From an uncultured Methylocystaceae bacterium (GTDB lineage: Bacteria > Pseudomonadota > Alphaproteobacteria > Rhizobiales > Beijerinckiaceae), in the NCBI GenBank assembly GCA_937870755.1, contig CALMZV010000137.1:1-44457 (forward strand): a stretch of 44,457 nt of DNA, given 5' to 3'. The notes under the pieces are model-generated. The model did not search any database and was not told the DNA's origin. It was given only the letters and a program-made list of their open reading frames with translations. Below are positions 27,888 to 39,606 of the stretch, piece by piece; positions within the stretch are counted from its first letter, which is position 1, and each line of letters starts with the position of its first letter. Position numbers and translations under genes: made by a program.

Positions 27888-29053
27888 GCCTTCGCTTTGC
27901 GACCCGGACCGCCCAGCCCCATCTGGCGCGAGATCAGCTCTTTCATGATCTCGCTGGTGCCGCCGTAGATGCGCTGCACGCGCGCATCGGCATAGGCCTG
28001 CGCGACGGGATATTCCCACATGAAGCCGTAGCCGCCGTGCAGTTGCACGCATTCGTCGAGCACGCGGCCCTGCATTTCGGACAGCCACAGCTTCGCCATC
28101 GAGGCGGTCGCCGAATCAAGCGCGCCGGCGATCTGCAACTCCAGACACTTGTCCACGAACACGCGGCCAATCTCGACCTGCGTCTGGCACTCGGCGAGCT
28201 TGTAGCGCGTGTTCTGGAATTCGCCGATCGGGGCGCCGAACGCCTTGCGGTCCTGCACGTATTGCACGGTGTTGTCGATCGCCGCCTGCGCGGAGGCGTG
28301 CGCGGTGATGGCGATCTGCAGACGCTCCCAGGGCAGCTTCTGCATGAGATAGACGAAGCCCTCGCCTTCCTTGCCAAGCAGGTTTTCGGCCGGCACGCGC
28401 ACGTCGTCGAAGAACAGTTCGGACGTGTCCTGCGATTTGAGGCCGACCTTCTTCAGCCGCTTGCCCTTGCGGAAGCCGGGCGTGCCCGCGTCCACGATGA
28501 TGAGGCTGACGCCTTTGGCGCCGGCGGTCGGATCGGTCTTGGTGACGACGATCACGAGATCGGCGTGCCAGCCGTTGGTGATGAAGGTCTTGGAGCCATT
28601 GATGACCCAATGGTCGCCGTCGCGCCGCGCGGTCGTGCGCACGCCCTGGAGGTCGGAGCCCGTGCCCGGTTCGGTCATGGCGATGGCGCCGATCTTTTCG
28701 CCGCGCGCCATGGCCGGCAGATACTTCTTCTTCTGCGCGTCCGAACCGTAGCTTTCGATGTAGGGCGCCACGATGTCGTTATGCAGGCCAAAGCCGAGGC
28801 CGCTCGTATTGGCGCGCGCCACTTCCTCGATCAGCACGGCGCTCATCGCCTCGTCCGCGCCGCCGCCGCCGTAGTCGGCCGAAACGGTGGGAAGCAGCAG
28901 GCCCTGCTGGCCGGCCTTCAGCCACACGTCGCGGTCCACATAGCCCTGCGCTTCCCATTTCTCGTGGTGCGGCTTGGCGTGTTCTTCGAGAAAACGGCGC
29001 ACCGTGTCGCGAAACAGCGCATGGTCTTCGTTGAAAAGCGAGCGTTCGATCAT
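27884..29053 (-). CDS. Acyl-CoA dehydrogenase, long-chain (LCAD) type
   Basis: The 389-residue flavoenzyme catalyses the first step of fatty-acid beta-oxidation. It shows TEPGTGSDLQGVRTTA (FAD loop), LGKEGEGFVYLMQKLPWERLQIA and DARVQRIYGGTSEIMKELISRQMGL. In place of the C-terminal YEGT glutamate it has YGGT, and the base is probably the glutamate of LPWERL near residue 243, as in mammalian long-chain acyl-CoA dehydrogenase, whose sequence it resembles closely in this region. The ATG at 29053 has GGGAGG upstream. The gene heads a two-gene unit with the phosphotransferase fusion at 26343. Confidence 0.93.
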   Translation of the reverse strand: MIERSLFNEDHALFRDTVRRFLEEHAKPHHEKWEAQGYVDRDVWLKAGQQGLLLPTVSADYGGGGADEAMSAVLIEEVARANTSGLGFGLHNDIVAPYIESYGSDAQKKKYLPAMARGEKIGAIAMTEPGTGSDLQGVRTTARRDGDHWVINGSKTFITNGWHADLVIVVTKTDPTAGAKGVSLIIVDAGTPGFRKGKRLKKVGLKSQDTSELFFDDVRVPAENLLGKEGEGFVYLMQKLPWERLQIAITAHASAQAAIDNTVQYVQDRKAFGAPIGEFQNTRYKLAECQTQVEIGRVFVDKCLELQIAGALDSATASMAKLWLSEMQGRVLDECVQLHGGYGFMWEYPVAQAYADARVQRIYGGTSEIMKELISRQMGLGGPGRKAKA

Positions 29054-29369
29054 GGTCCTCCCTTTCGGTCTGGCCGGGGCCGCCGAAGCGCCGCCCGGGG
29101 ATTGCAAGCGGTATCGCGCAGGCGCGGCGCGAAGGCAACGGGGCGCCGGTCGGCGCCCCCGCGTTTCGGCATGCGGAACGGGGCCTGCGCCTGCGTCGGG
29201 GGCGGCTTTGCGCCCGCGGCCGCGCCGCTCCGCGCGCTGGCGCCGGGGTCCGCGCCGCATTGTCGCACGCCGGTGGAGAGAGCTATCCCAGGCGATGCTC
29301 GATCCGCGGGGCGCGCCGCCACGGCGAACTTTTGCGCGCGCCGTGCGTTGTGGCGCAAGGGAGACGACG
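29054..29369. other. 316-bp intergenic region with an 8-bp hairpin
   Basis: This G/C-rich spacer separates the divergent acyl-CoA dehydrogenase and the small gene at 29370. It holds a perfect stem GGGGCGCC-GGTC-GGCGCCCC at 29140-29159. I see no convincing ORF, RNA gene or operator; promoters for both neighbours must lie here. Confidence 0.6.
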
Positions 29370-29654
29370 ATGCAGGATGCGAATGCGATGACGGAAGCGC
29401 GCGTGCGCGCGCTGGCCGCCGGCCTTGGCGAGGCCGATCTCGAATGGCTCGACCGGCTTGCATGGAACGATGCGGCGATCCCGGACATCCGCAGCGACGA
29501 TCAGCTCGCCGACTATCGCCGGCGCGAGGCCGCGCTCAACAGATCGGTCGCGCATCTGACCTTCGCGGAGCGCGCCGAATCGCCCGAGGGCAAGCTGGCC
29601 GCAGCCCTTGGCGCGGCCGCCGCCAACTGGAGCGACCGCGACGAGGACGGGTGA
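29370..29654 (+). CDS. Small hypothetical protein
   Basis: The 94-residue acidic, helical protein (MQDANAMTEARVRALAAGLG...) has an AAGGGAG ribosome site eight bases before the ATG at 29370. It resembles no family I recognise and has no signal peptide or membrane helix. A second ATG at 29388 could be used. Its stop abuts the end of the convergent gene at 29655, which supports a real gene boundary. I cannot exclude a spurious frame. Confidence 0.55.
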   Translation: MQDANAMTEARVRALAAGLGEADLEWLDRLAWNDAAIPDIRSDDQLADYRRREAALNRSVAHLTFAERAESPEGKLAAALGAAAANWSDRDEDG

Positions 29655-29963
29655 TCAGGTCTTGAGCTTGCGGCCGAGATGTTTTTCCACGCTCTCGGTC
29701 TTGCTCCTGATGCGTCCGCCGGGTCCCGGTCGCCAATCCGCTTTCAGCGTGAGGCCGATGCGCGAACTGCTCGGCTCGAGCGTCTTGAAACAGCGCGTGA
29801 CGAGTTCCATCGCCTCGTCCCACTCGCCTTCCACGATCGTGCCCATCGGCGTGAGCTGATAGGGCAGACCGCTGCGGTCGATGACGTCGAGAATGCGCGC
29901 CACGTCGGCGCTCACGCTGTCGCCCCCGGCGCGCGGCGTCATGGCGAATTCGATCAGAACCAT
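29655..29963 (-). CDS. MTH1187/UPF0045-family thiamine-binding protein
   Basis: The 102-residue protein matches the DUF77 family in length and motifs: MVLIEFAMTPRAGG at the start, YQLTPMGTIVEGEWDEAMELVTRC in the middle and SRIGLTLKADWRPGPGGRIRSKTESV at the end. These ferredoxin-like-fold proteins bind thiamine or related molecules in the cytoplasm; the role here is not known. It lies 43 bases after the 2,4-dienoyl-CoA reductase on the same strand, so it may be co-transcribed. The ATG at 29963 is the only sensible start. Confidence 0.85.
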   Translation of the reverse strand: MVLIEFAMTPRAGGDSVSADVARILDVIDRSGLPYQLTPMGTIVEGEWDEAMELVTRCFKTLEPSSSRIGLTLKADWRPGPGGRIRSKTESVEKHLGRKLKT

Positions 29964-30006
29964 GGTCGGCCCTCCGGCGCCGGCCGCACGGCCGGCGCGC
30001 CTGACG

Positions 30007-32791
<2,785 letters not shown>

Positions 32792-32827
32792 ACTCCCAAG
32801 GACCTCACTGCAATATCAATAATTTTC

Positions 32828-32841
32828 TTGACCGAGGTCAA
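32828..32841. promoter_or_regulatory. Perfect 14-bp Crp/Fnr-type palindrome upstream of narR
   Basis: TTGAC-CGAG-GTCAA has FNR-like half-sites with C in place of T at the fifth position, as in NNR/DNR-type sites. Its centre is about 44 bases before the narR start, a position suited to autoregulation, and about 173 bases from narK. Confidence 0.65.
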
Positions 32842-32942
32842 TGTACAAATTGACACATCTTTCCGCGTGGCGCGATCTGGATTTGCGATTCCTTTGCCGA
32901 TTGCGCGCGCGCGACTTGAAAGTTTGCGAACGGCCAGATCGG

Positions 32943-32956
32943 TTGATTCAAATCAA
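32943..32956 (+). promoter_or_regulatory. Perfect FNR/FixK-type box upstream of narK
   Basis: TTGAT-TCAA-ATCAA is a full match to the FNR consensus TTGAT-N4-ATCAA. Its centre lies 58 bases before the narK ATG; a transcription start 41.5 bases downstream (about 32991) would leave a leader that contains the ribosome site. It should switch on narKGHJI under low oxygen. Confidence 0.88.
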
Positions 32957-33007
32957 AGGGTGGCGGGTAGGGTTCCGAAATCGTTCTCCAAACCCAAGGG
33001 GACGCAC

Positions 33008-35767
33008 ATGGTTTCGGAGACGATCAACGGGCGCGACCGGCAGACGGCGTTGTGGATGTCGACCCTCGCCTTCACCGTCTGTTTCGCCGTCTGGACCATT
33101 TTCGCGATCATCGGCATCCAGATCCAGAAGGACCTCGGGCTCAGCGAAACCCAGTTCGGCCTGCTGGTCGGCACGCCCATCCTCACCGGTTCGCTCATCC
33201 GTCTGATCCTTGGAATCTGGTCCGACCAGTTCGGCGGTCGGCTGGTGATGACGCTGACGATGCTGACCGCGGCGGTCATGACGGCGCTGCTCGTCTACGC
33301 GCACGATTACACGACCTTTCTGCTGGCGGCTTTGGGCGTCGGCGTCGCCGGCGGTTCGTTCTCGGTCGGCATCGCCTACGTCGCGGCGTGGTTTCCGAAG
33401 AGCCGGCAGGGGACGGCGCTCGGCATTTTCGGCGCCGGCAACGTCGGCGCGGCCGTCACCAAGACCTTCGCCCCGACCGTCATGGTCGCCTACGGCTGGC
33501 AGACGGTCGCGCTCGTCTGGGCGGCCGCGCTCGCCATCACCGCCATTCTGTTCTTCCTGCTCACCAAGGACGATCCCGAACTGTCCGCCCGCCGCGCCGC
33601 CGGCGTGAAGCACGAGCCGCTGTCGGCGATGATCGAGCCGCTCGCCAACGTGCAGGTCTGGCGGTTCGCGCTGTATTATTTCTTCGTGTTCGGCGCCTTC
33701 GTGGCGCTGTCGCTGTGGCTGCCGCGCTATCTCATCGGCGTCTACGGCCTGGACGTGAAGACGGCTGGCCTGATCGGCGCGGCCTATTCGATTCCGGCCT
33801 CCGTCTTCCGCGCCTACGGCGGCCATCTGTCGGATAAATACGGCGCGCGGCGCATCATGTACTGGACGTTCATCGTCTCGGTCGTCTGCACCTTCCTCCT
33901 GTCCTATCCGCCGACCACCTACACGGTGGAGGGCATTCGCGGCCCGACGACCTTCTCGGTCAGGATGGGCATGGTCGGGTTCGTCGTCACGGCTTTCGTG
34001 CTCGGCTTCTTCATGAGCCTGGGCAAGGCCGCGGTCTACAAGCACATCCCCGTCTACTACCCCACGCGGGTCGGCGCGGTCGGCGGCATCGTCGGCCTCG
34101 TCGGCGGGCTTGGCGGTTTCGTGCTGCCGATCGCCTTCGGCGCGCTGAACGACCTCACCGGCGTCTGGCAGAGCTGTTTCTGGCTGCTGTTCCTCATCGT
34201 CGGCGTGTCGCTCGTCTGGATGCACATGGCCATCCAGACCATGGAACGGCAGGCGGCGGCCGAAGGCGTGCCGGTGAAAACACTGCCCGAACTGCCGGAA
34301 ATGCAGCCGATCCACGGCAAGGAACAGATCGGCGCGCTCGCGGCCAAGGGCGCCATTCAGGACTGGCGTCCCGAGGACCCGACCTTCTGGCAGGAGAAAG
34401 GCCGCGCCATCGCCCGGCGCAACCTGTGGATCTCCATTCCCTGCCTGCTGCTGTCGTTCGCGGTGTGGATGGTGTGGTCGGTCGTCGTCGCCAAACTGCC
34501 GACGGTAGGCTTCAAATTCGACAACGACCAGCTTTTCTGGCTCGCCTCGCTCCCGGGCCTCTCGGGCGCGACGCTGCGCATCTTCTACAGCTTCATGCCG
34601 GCCATCTTCGGCGGGCGCCTGTGGACGACGCTGGCCACCTGGTCGCTGGTCATCCCGGCGCTCGGCATGGGCTTCGCCGTGCAGAATGTCGCGACGCCCT
34701 ACTGGATATTCCTCGCGCTCGCTCTGCTGTGCGGGTTCGGCGGCGGCAATTTCGCCTCCTCCATGGCCAATATCTCGTTCTTCTTCCCCAAGAGCGAGAA
34801 GGGCAATGCGCTCGCGCTCAACGCGGGCCTCGGCAATCTCGGCGTGAGCGTCGTGCAGTTCGTCGTGCCGATTGTCATCACGGCCGGCGTGTTCGGCTGG
34901 TTGGGCGGGGCGCCGCAGCAGAGCGTGCAGGGCGCGACGACCACGCCGCTGTGGCTGCAAAACGCGGGCTTCGTCTTCGTGCCCTTCATCGCCGCCTCGG
35001 CCTTCGCCGCCTGGTTCGGCATGAGCGACATCGCCAGCATGAAATCCTCGTTCGCCGATCAGGCGATCATCTTCCGCCGCACGCACAACTGGGTGATGAG
35101 CTGGCTCTACACCGGCACGTTCGGCTCGTTCATCGGTTTCTCGGCGGCCTTCCCGCTGCTGACGAAAATCCTCTATCCCGACGTGAACGCGCTGCAACTC
35201 GCCTTCCTCGGTCCGCTGGTCGGCGCCGTCGCGCGCGCGGCCGCCGGCAAACCGTCGGACCGCATCGGCGGCGGGCGCATCACCTTCTGGGTGTTCGTCG
35301 CCATGACCCTCGGCGTCGTCGGCATTCTCTACGCCATCGGCATGAAGGGTTCGGCGAGTTCGTTCCCGGTGTTCTTCGCCTCGTTCCTGTTCCTGTTCGC
35401 GGCAACCGGCGTCGGCAACGCATCGACCTTCCAGATGATCCCCGCGATCATGCGGCAGGAAGTCGCGCGTCTCGAGCCGGATCTGAAGGGCGCGGATCTC
35501 GTCAAGCAGTCGGACAAGGAATCTGCGGCCATCATCGGCTTCACGTCGGCCATCGCCGCCTACGGCGCCTTCTTCATCCCGAAGAGCTTCGGCTCGTCCA
35601 TCGCCGCGACGGGCGGCGCGCAGGTCGCGCTCTACGGGTTCCTGATTTTCTACGTGAGCTGCATCGCCATCACCTGGTGGTTCTACACCCGGCGCGGCGG
35701 GCTGCTGCACGATATCGAGCGCGGCCGCGCGTCTTCGGGCGCGACGCCGGCCTCGGGCGTCGCCTGA
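33008..35767 (+). CDS. narK: NarK1-NarK2 fusion nitrate/nitrite transporter
   Basis: The 919-residue protein consists of two major-facilitator transporters in one chain, with about 24 membrane helices. The first half (about 1-410) carries GGSFSVGIAYVAAWFPKS and the second (about 470-900) the nitrate-signature GGGNFASSMANISFFFPKS and GVGNASTFQMIPA. NarK1-type proteins couple nitrate entry to protons; NarK2-type exchange nitrate for nitrite. The linker between them (about 415-465) is hydrophilic and Pro/Glu-rich. Fused NarK is known from Paracoccus nar clusters. The ATG at 33008 with AAGGGGA upstream is preferred, although the frame continues upstream. It heads the narKGHJI operon, 80 bases before narG, under the FNR-type box at 32943. 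Confidence 0.95.
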   Translation: MVSETINGRDRQTALWMSTLAFTVCFAVWTIFAIIGIQIQKDLGLSETQFGLLVGTPILTGSLIRLILGIWSDQFGGRLVMTLTMLTAAVMTALLVYAHDYTTFLLAALGVGVAGGSFSVGIAYVAAWFPKSRQGTALGIFGAGNVGAAVTKTFAPTVMVAYGWQTVALVWAAALAITAILFFLLTKDDPELSARRAAGVKHEPLSAMIEPLANVQVWRFALYYFFVFGAFVALSLWLPRYLIGVYGLDVKTAGLIGAAYSIPASVFRAYGGHLSDKYGARRIMYWTFIVSVVCTFLLSYPPTTYTVEGIRGPTTFSVRMGMVGFVVTAFVLGFFMSLGKAAVYKHIPVYYPTRVGAVGGIVGLVGGLGGFVLPIAFGALNDLTGVWQSCFWLLFLIVGVSLVWMHMAIQTMERQAAAEGVPVKTLPELPEMQPIHGKEQIGALAAKGAIQDWRPEDPTFWQEKGRAIARRNLWISIPCLLLSFAVWMVWSVVVAKLPTVGFKFDNDQLFWLASLPGLSGATLRIFYSFMPAIFGGRLWTTLATWSLVIPALGMGFAVQNVATPYWIFLALALLCGFGGGNFASSMANISFFFPKSEKGNALALNAGLGNLGVSVVQFVVPIVITAGVFGWLGGAPQQSVQGATTTPLWLQNAGFVFVPFIAASAFAAWFGMSDIASMKSSFADQAIIFRRTHNWVMSWLYTGTFGSFIGFSAAFPLLTKILYPDVNALQLAFLGPLVGAVARAAAGKPSDRIGGGRITFWVFVAMTLGVVGILYAIGMKGSASSFPVFFASFLFLFAATGVGNASTFQMIPAIMRQEVARLEPDLKGADLVKQSDKESAAIIGFTSAIAAYGAFFIPKSFGSSIAATGGAQVALYGFLIFYVSCIAITWWFYTRRGGLLHDIERGRASSGATPASGVA

Positions 35768-35784
35768 ACGCCCGCAACCAATAT

Positions 35785-35807
35785 CGCGACGCATAGCAGG
35801 CGTCGCG
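35785..35807 (+). other. Intercistronic hairpin between narK and narG
   Basis: CGCGACGC and GCGTCGCG form a perfect 8-bp stem with a 7-base loop. No T tract follows, so it is not a terminator; it may act as an mRNA-stability or processing site that sets the NarK to NarG ratio. That is inference. Confidence 0.55.
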
Positions 35808-35847
35808 GCCATACCGCCAACGCCGACGGATCCGACCGGAGCTGACC

Positions 35848-38800
35848 ATGAGCCTGTTTCTCGACCGACTGACCTTCTTCACCAAGGCGCGCGAACCGTT
35901 CGCCGACGGCCACGGCGTGACGACGTCCGAGGATCGGCGCTGGGAGGAGGGCTATCGCAAGCGCTGGCAGCACGACAAGATCGTGCGTTCGACGCATGGC
36001 ACCAACTGCACCGGCTCCTGCTCGTGGAAAATCTACGTGAAGGGCGGCATCGTCACATGGGAGACGCAGCAGACCGACTATCCGCGCACGCGGCCCGACC
36101 TGCCGAACCACGAGCCGCGCGGCTGCCAGCGCGGCGCGAGCTATTCGTGGTATCTCTATTCCGGCAACCGCGTGAAATATCCGCTCATTCGTTCGCGGCT
36201 GCTGAAACTGTGGCGCGAGGCGCGCGCCGTGCGCACGCCGGTCGCCGCCTGGGCCTCCATCGTCGAGGATGAGGCCAAGCGCGCCTCCTACATGAAGAAG
36301 CGCGGCCACGGCGGTTTTGTGCGCGCGACCTGGGACGAGGTGACCGAAATCATCGGCGCGGCGAACGCCTACACGGTCAAGACCCATGGTCCCGACCGCG
36401 TCTTCGGCTTCTCGCCCATCCCGGCCATGTCGATGGTCTCGTATGCGGCGGGATCCCGCTATCTGTCGCTGATCGGCGGCGTGTGCATGTCGTTCTACGA
36501 CTGGTATTGCGACCTGCCGCCGTCCTCGCCGCAGACGTGGGGCGAGCAGACCGACGTGCCGGAATCGGCCGACTGGTACAACGCGGGCTTCATCATCCTG
36601 TGGGGCTCGAACGTGCCGCAGACGCGCACGCCCGACGCGCATTTCTACACCGAGGCGCGTTATCGCGGCATGAAGTCGGCGGTCGTCTCGCCCGATTATT
36701 CCGAGGCGGCGAAATTCGGCGACATCTGGCTGTCGGTGAAGCAGGGAACCGATTCCGCGCTCGCGATGGCGATGGGCCACGTGATCCTGAAGGAATACCA
36801 CGTGGACCGTCAGGCGGACTATTTCCGCGACTATGTGCGCCGCTACACCGACATGCCGATGCTGGTGCTGCTGGAGAAGAAGGGCGACGCCTACGTTCCG
36901 GGCCGCTTCCTGCGCGCGTCCGACCTCGACCGCTCGCTTGGCGAATCCAATAATCCCGAATGGAAGACCGTCGCCTACGACGAAACGTCGGGCATGATCG
37001 TCGCGCCGAAGGGTTCGGTCGGTTTCCGCTGGGGCGAATCCGGCAAGTGGAACCTTCAGGAGCAGGAATCCGGCGGCAAGGACACGAAGCTCAGGCTCTC
37101 GCTCGCCGAGATCAGGGACGAACTCGTCGAGGTCGCGTTCCCCTATTTCGGCAACATCGCGCACGAGCATTTCACGTCCTCCAGCCACGCCTCGGTGCTG
37201 AAGCGCCGCGTGCCGGTGAAGAAGCTTGAACTCGCCGACGGCGAGACGCTCGTCGCCTCCGTGCACGATCTCTTCATCGCCAACTACGGCGTCGACCGCG
37301 GCTTCGGCGGCGAGAACGTCGCGAAATCCTACGACGAAGACACGCCCTACACGCCCGCCTGGGCCGAGAACATCACCGGCGTCTCGCGCGACAAGATCAT
37401 CCAGGTTGCGCGCGAATTCGCCACCAACGCCGAAAAGACGCATGGCCGTTCGATGGTCATCATCGGCGCGGCGATGAACCATTGGTATCACTGCGACATG
37501 AACTATCGCGGCGTGATCAACATGCTCGCGATGTGCGGCTGCATCGGCCAGTCGGGCGGCGGCTGGTCGCACTACGTCGGTCAGGAGAAGCTGCGCCCCC
37601 AGGCGGGCTGGGCGCCGCTCGCCTTCGCGCTCGACTGGGGCCGCCCGCCCCGCCAGCAGAACGCGACGTCCTCCTGGTACGCGCATACCGACCAGTGGCG
37701 CTACGAAACGATCAATGTGGGCGAAATCATCTCGCCCACCGCGCCCGAAGGGGCCTGGGACGGCGCGATGATCGACTACAACATCCGCGCCGAGCGCATG
37801 GGTTGGCTGCCGTCCGCGCCGCAGCTCGAAACCAATCCGCTGCAGGTCGCCAAAGCCGCCGCCGCCGCCGGCATGGAGGCCAAGGACTATGTGGCGAAAT
37901 CGCTGAAGGACGGTTCGCTGAAACTGTCGTGCGAAGATCCGGACAATCCGAAGAACTGGCCGCGCAACCTGTTTGTGTGGCGCTCCAACCTGCTCGGCTC
38001 CTCCGGCAAGGGCCACGAATATTTCCTCAAGCACCTGCTCGGCACCACGCACGGCGTTCTCGGCAAGGACCTCGGGCCGCAGGGCAAGGCCAGCACGAAG
38101 GAGGCCGTGTGGCGCGACCAGGCGCCGGAAGGCAAGCTCGATCTGCTGGTCACGCTCGACTTCCGCATGTCCACCACCTGCGTCTACTCCGACATCGTGC
38201 TGCCGACGGCGACCTGGTACGAGAAGAACGATCTCAACACGTCGGACATGCACCCGTTCATTCACCCGCTGACCGGCGCGGTGGACCCGGCGTGGGAAGC
38301 GCGCAGCGATTGGGAGATCTACAAGGCGATCGCCAAGGCCTTCTCCGCGGCCGCGCCGGAAGTGCTCGGCGTCGAGCAGGATGTGGTGCTCAACCCCATC
38401 ATGCACGACAGCCCGAACGAGATCGCCCAGCCGTTCGACCCCAGGGACTGGAAGAAGGGCGAGTGCGATCCGATCCCCGGCAAGACCATGCCGACGGTGA
38501 CGGTGGTCGAGCGGGACTATCCCAACGTCCACGCGCGCTTCACCTCGCTCGGACCGCTCATGGAGAAAGCCGGCAACGGCGTGAAGGGCATCGCCTGGAA
38601 CACCGCCCACGAGGTCGAACACCTGAAGGCGCTGAACGGCGTGCATGTCGACGGCCCGACGAAGGGGCTGGCGAAGATCGTCACGGACATCGACGCGGCC
38701 GAGACGCTGCTGATGCTCGCGCCCGAGACCAACGGCGAGGTTGCGGTGAAATCCTGGGAGGCGCTGTCGAAAACCACGGGCCGCGAACACGCCCATCTCG

Positions 38801-39591
38801 CGCTGCCGAAGGAGGACGAGAAAATCCGCTTCCGCGACGTGATGGCCCAGCCGCGCAAGATCATCTCCGCGCCGACATGGTCGGGCCTGGAAAGCGAGAA
38901 GGTCTGCTACAACGCCGGCTACACCAACGTCCACGAACTCATTCCGTGGCGCACGCTCACCGGCCGCCAGCAGCTCTATCAGGATCATTTGTGGATGCGC
39001 GCCTTCGGCGAGGGCTTCTGCGTCTATCGTCCCCCGGTCGACGTGAAGGCGGTCAAGCCCGTCATCGACATGAAGCCGAACGGCGAGAAACAGGTCGTTC
39101 TCAATTTCATCACGCCGCACCAGAAATGGGGCATCCACTCCACATACACCGACAACCTGCTGATGCTCACGCTCTCGCGCGGCGGACCGATCGTCTGGCT
39201 GAGCGAGAAGGATGCGGCGAAGGCCGGCATCGTCGACAACGACTGGGTGGAGGCCTTCAACGCCAACGGCGCGCTGGTCGCGCGCGCGGTCGTCTCGCAG
39301 CGCATCAAGGAGGGCACGCTCTTCATGTATCACGCGCAGGAGAAGATCGTGAACGTGCCGGGCTCGGAGATGACCGGCAATCGCGGCGGCATTCACAACT
39401 CGGTCACGCGCGTGGTGCTCAAGCCCACGCACATGATCGGCGGCTATGTGCAATACGCCTACGGCTTCAACTATTACGGCACGATCGGCACCAACCGCGA
39501 CGAATTCGTCATCGTCCGCAAGGTGAAGAACGTGGATTGGCTGGAGCGCCCGGCCAAAGACGCCACGCCCACGATCGCAGCGGCCGAGTAA
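35848..39591 (+). CDS. narG: Respiratory nitrate reductase alpha subunit
   Basis: The 1247-residue catalytic subunit matches the family in length and numbering. His50, Cys54, Cys58 and Cys93 bind the FS0 iron-sulfur cluster (in HGTNCTGSCSW and RGCQRG), each one position after the E. coli ligands. Asp222, the molybdenum ligand, lies in YDWYCDLPPSSPQ. NarG reduces nitrate to nitrite on the cytoplasmic side of the inner membrane with bis-MGD molybdenum. It lacks a twin-arginine signal, as expected for this cytoplasmic-facing type. The ATG at 35848 follows GGAGCTGACC. It is followed after 15 bases by narH. The family also includes nitrite-oxidising forms, but the narHJI context fits nitrate respiration. 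Confidence 0.98.
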   Translation: MSLFLDRLTFFTKAREPFADGHGVTTSEDRRWEEGYRKRWQHDKIVRSTHGTNCTGSCSWKIYVKGGIVTWETQQTDYPRTRPDLPNHEPRGCQRGASYSWYLYSGNRVKYPLIRSRLLKLWREARAVRTPVAAWASIVEDEAKRASYMKKRGHGGFVRATWDEVTEIIGAANAYTVKTHGPDRVFGFSPIPAMSMVSYAAGSRYLSLIGGVCMSFYDWYCDLPPSSPQTWGEQTDVPESADWYNAGFIILWGSNVPQTRTPDAHFYTEARYRGMKSAVVSPDYSEAAKFGDIWLSVKQGTDSALAMAMGHVILKEYHVDRQADYFRDYVRRYTDMPMLVLLEKKGDAYVPGRFLRASDLDRSLGESNNPEWKTVAYDETSGMIVAPKGSVGFRWGESGKWNLQEQESGGKDTKLRLSLAEIRDELVEVAFPYFGNIAHEHFTSSSHASVLKRRVPVKKLELADGETLVASVHDLFIANYGVDRGFGGENVAKSYDEDTPYTPAWAENITGVSRDKIIQVAREFATNAEKTHGRSMVIIGAAMNHWYHCDMNYRGVINMLAMCGCIGQSGGGWSHYVGQEKLRPQAGWAPLAFALDWGRPPRQQNATSSWYAHTDQWRYETINVGEIISPTAPEGAWDGAMIDYNIRAERMGWLPSAPQLETNPLQVAKAAAAAGMEAKDYVAKSLKDGSLKLSCEDPDNPKNWPRNLFVWRSNLLGSSGKGHEYFLKHLLGTTHGVLGKDLGPQGKASTKEAVWRDQAPEGKLDLLVTLDFRMSTTCVYSDIVLPTATWYEKNDLNTSDMHPFIHPLTGAVDPAWEARSDWEIYKAIAKAFSAAAPEVLGVEQDVVLNPIMHDSPNEIAQPFDPRDWKKGECDPIPGKTMPTVTVVERDYPNVHARFTSLGPLMEKAGNGVKGIAWNTAHEVEHLKALNGVHVDGPTKGLAKIVTDIDAAETLLMLAPETNGEVAVKSWEALSKTTGREHAHLALPKEDEKIRFRDVMAQPRKIISAPTWSGLESEKVCYNAGYTNVHELIPWRTLTGRQQLYQDHLWMRAFGEGFCVYRPPVDVKAVKPVIDMKPNGEKQVVLNFITPHQKWGIHSTYTDNLLMLTLSRGGPIVWLSEKDAAKAGIVDNDWVEAFNANGALVARAVVSQRIKEGTLFMYHAQEKIVNVPGSEMTGNRGGIHNSVTRVVLKPTHMIGGYVQYAYGFNYYGTIGTNRDEFVIVRKVKNVDWLERPAKDATPTIAAAE

Positions 39592-39606
39592 GAAGGATTC
39601 GATGAG

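Noticed and set aside
33008-35767. narK as two genes joined by a sequencing error
   Set aside because: The frame is continuous with a normal hydrophilic linker, there is no ribosome site or start at the junction, and the same fusion is known in Paracoccus.
32948-35812. A 954-codon open frame on the minus strand across narK
   Set aside because: Antisense shadow; hydrophilic Asp/Glu/Arg-rich translation, no motif.
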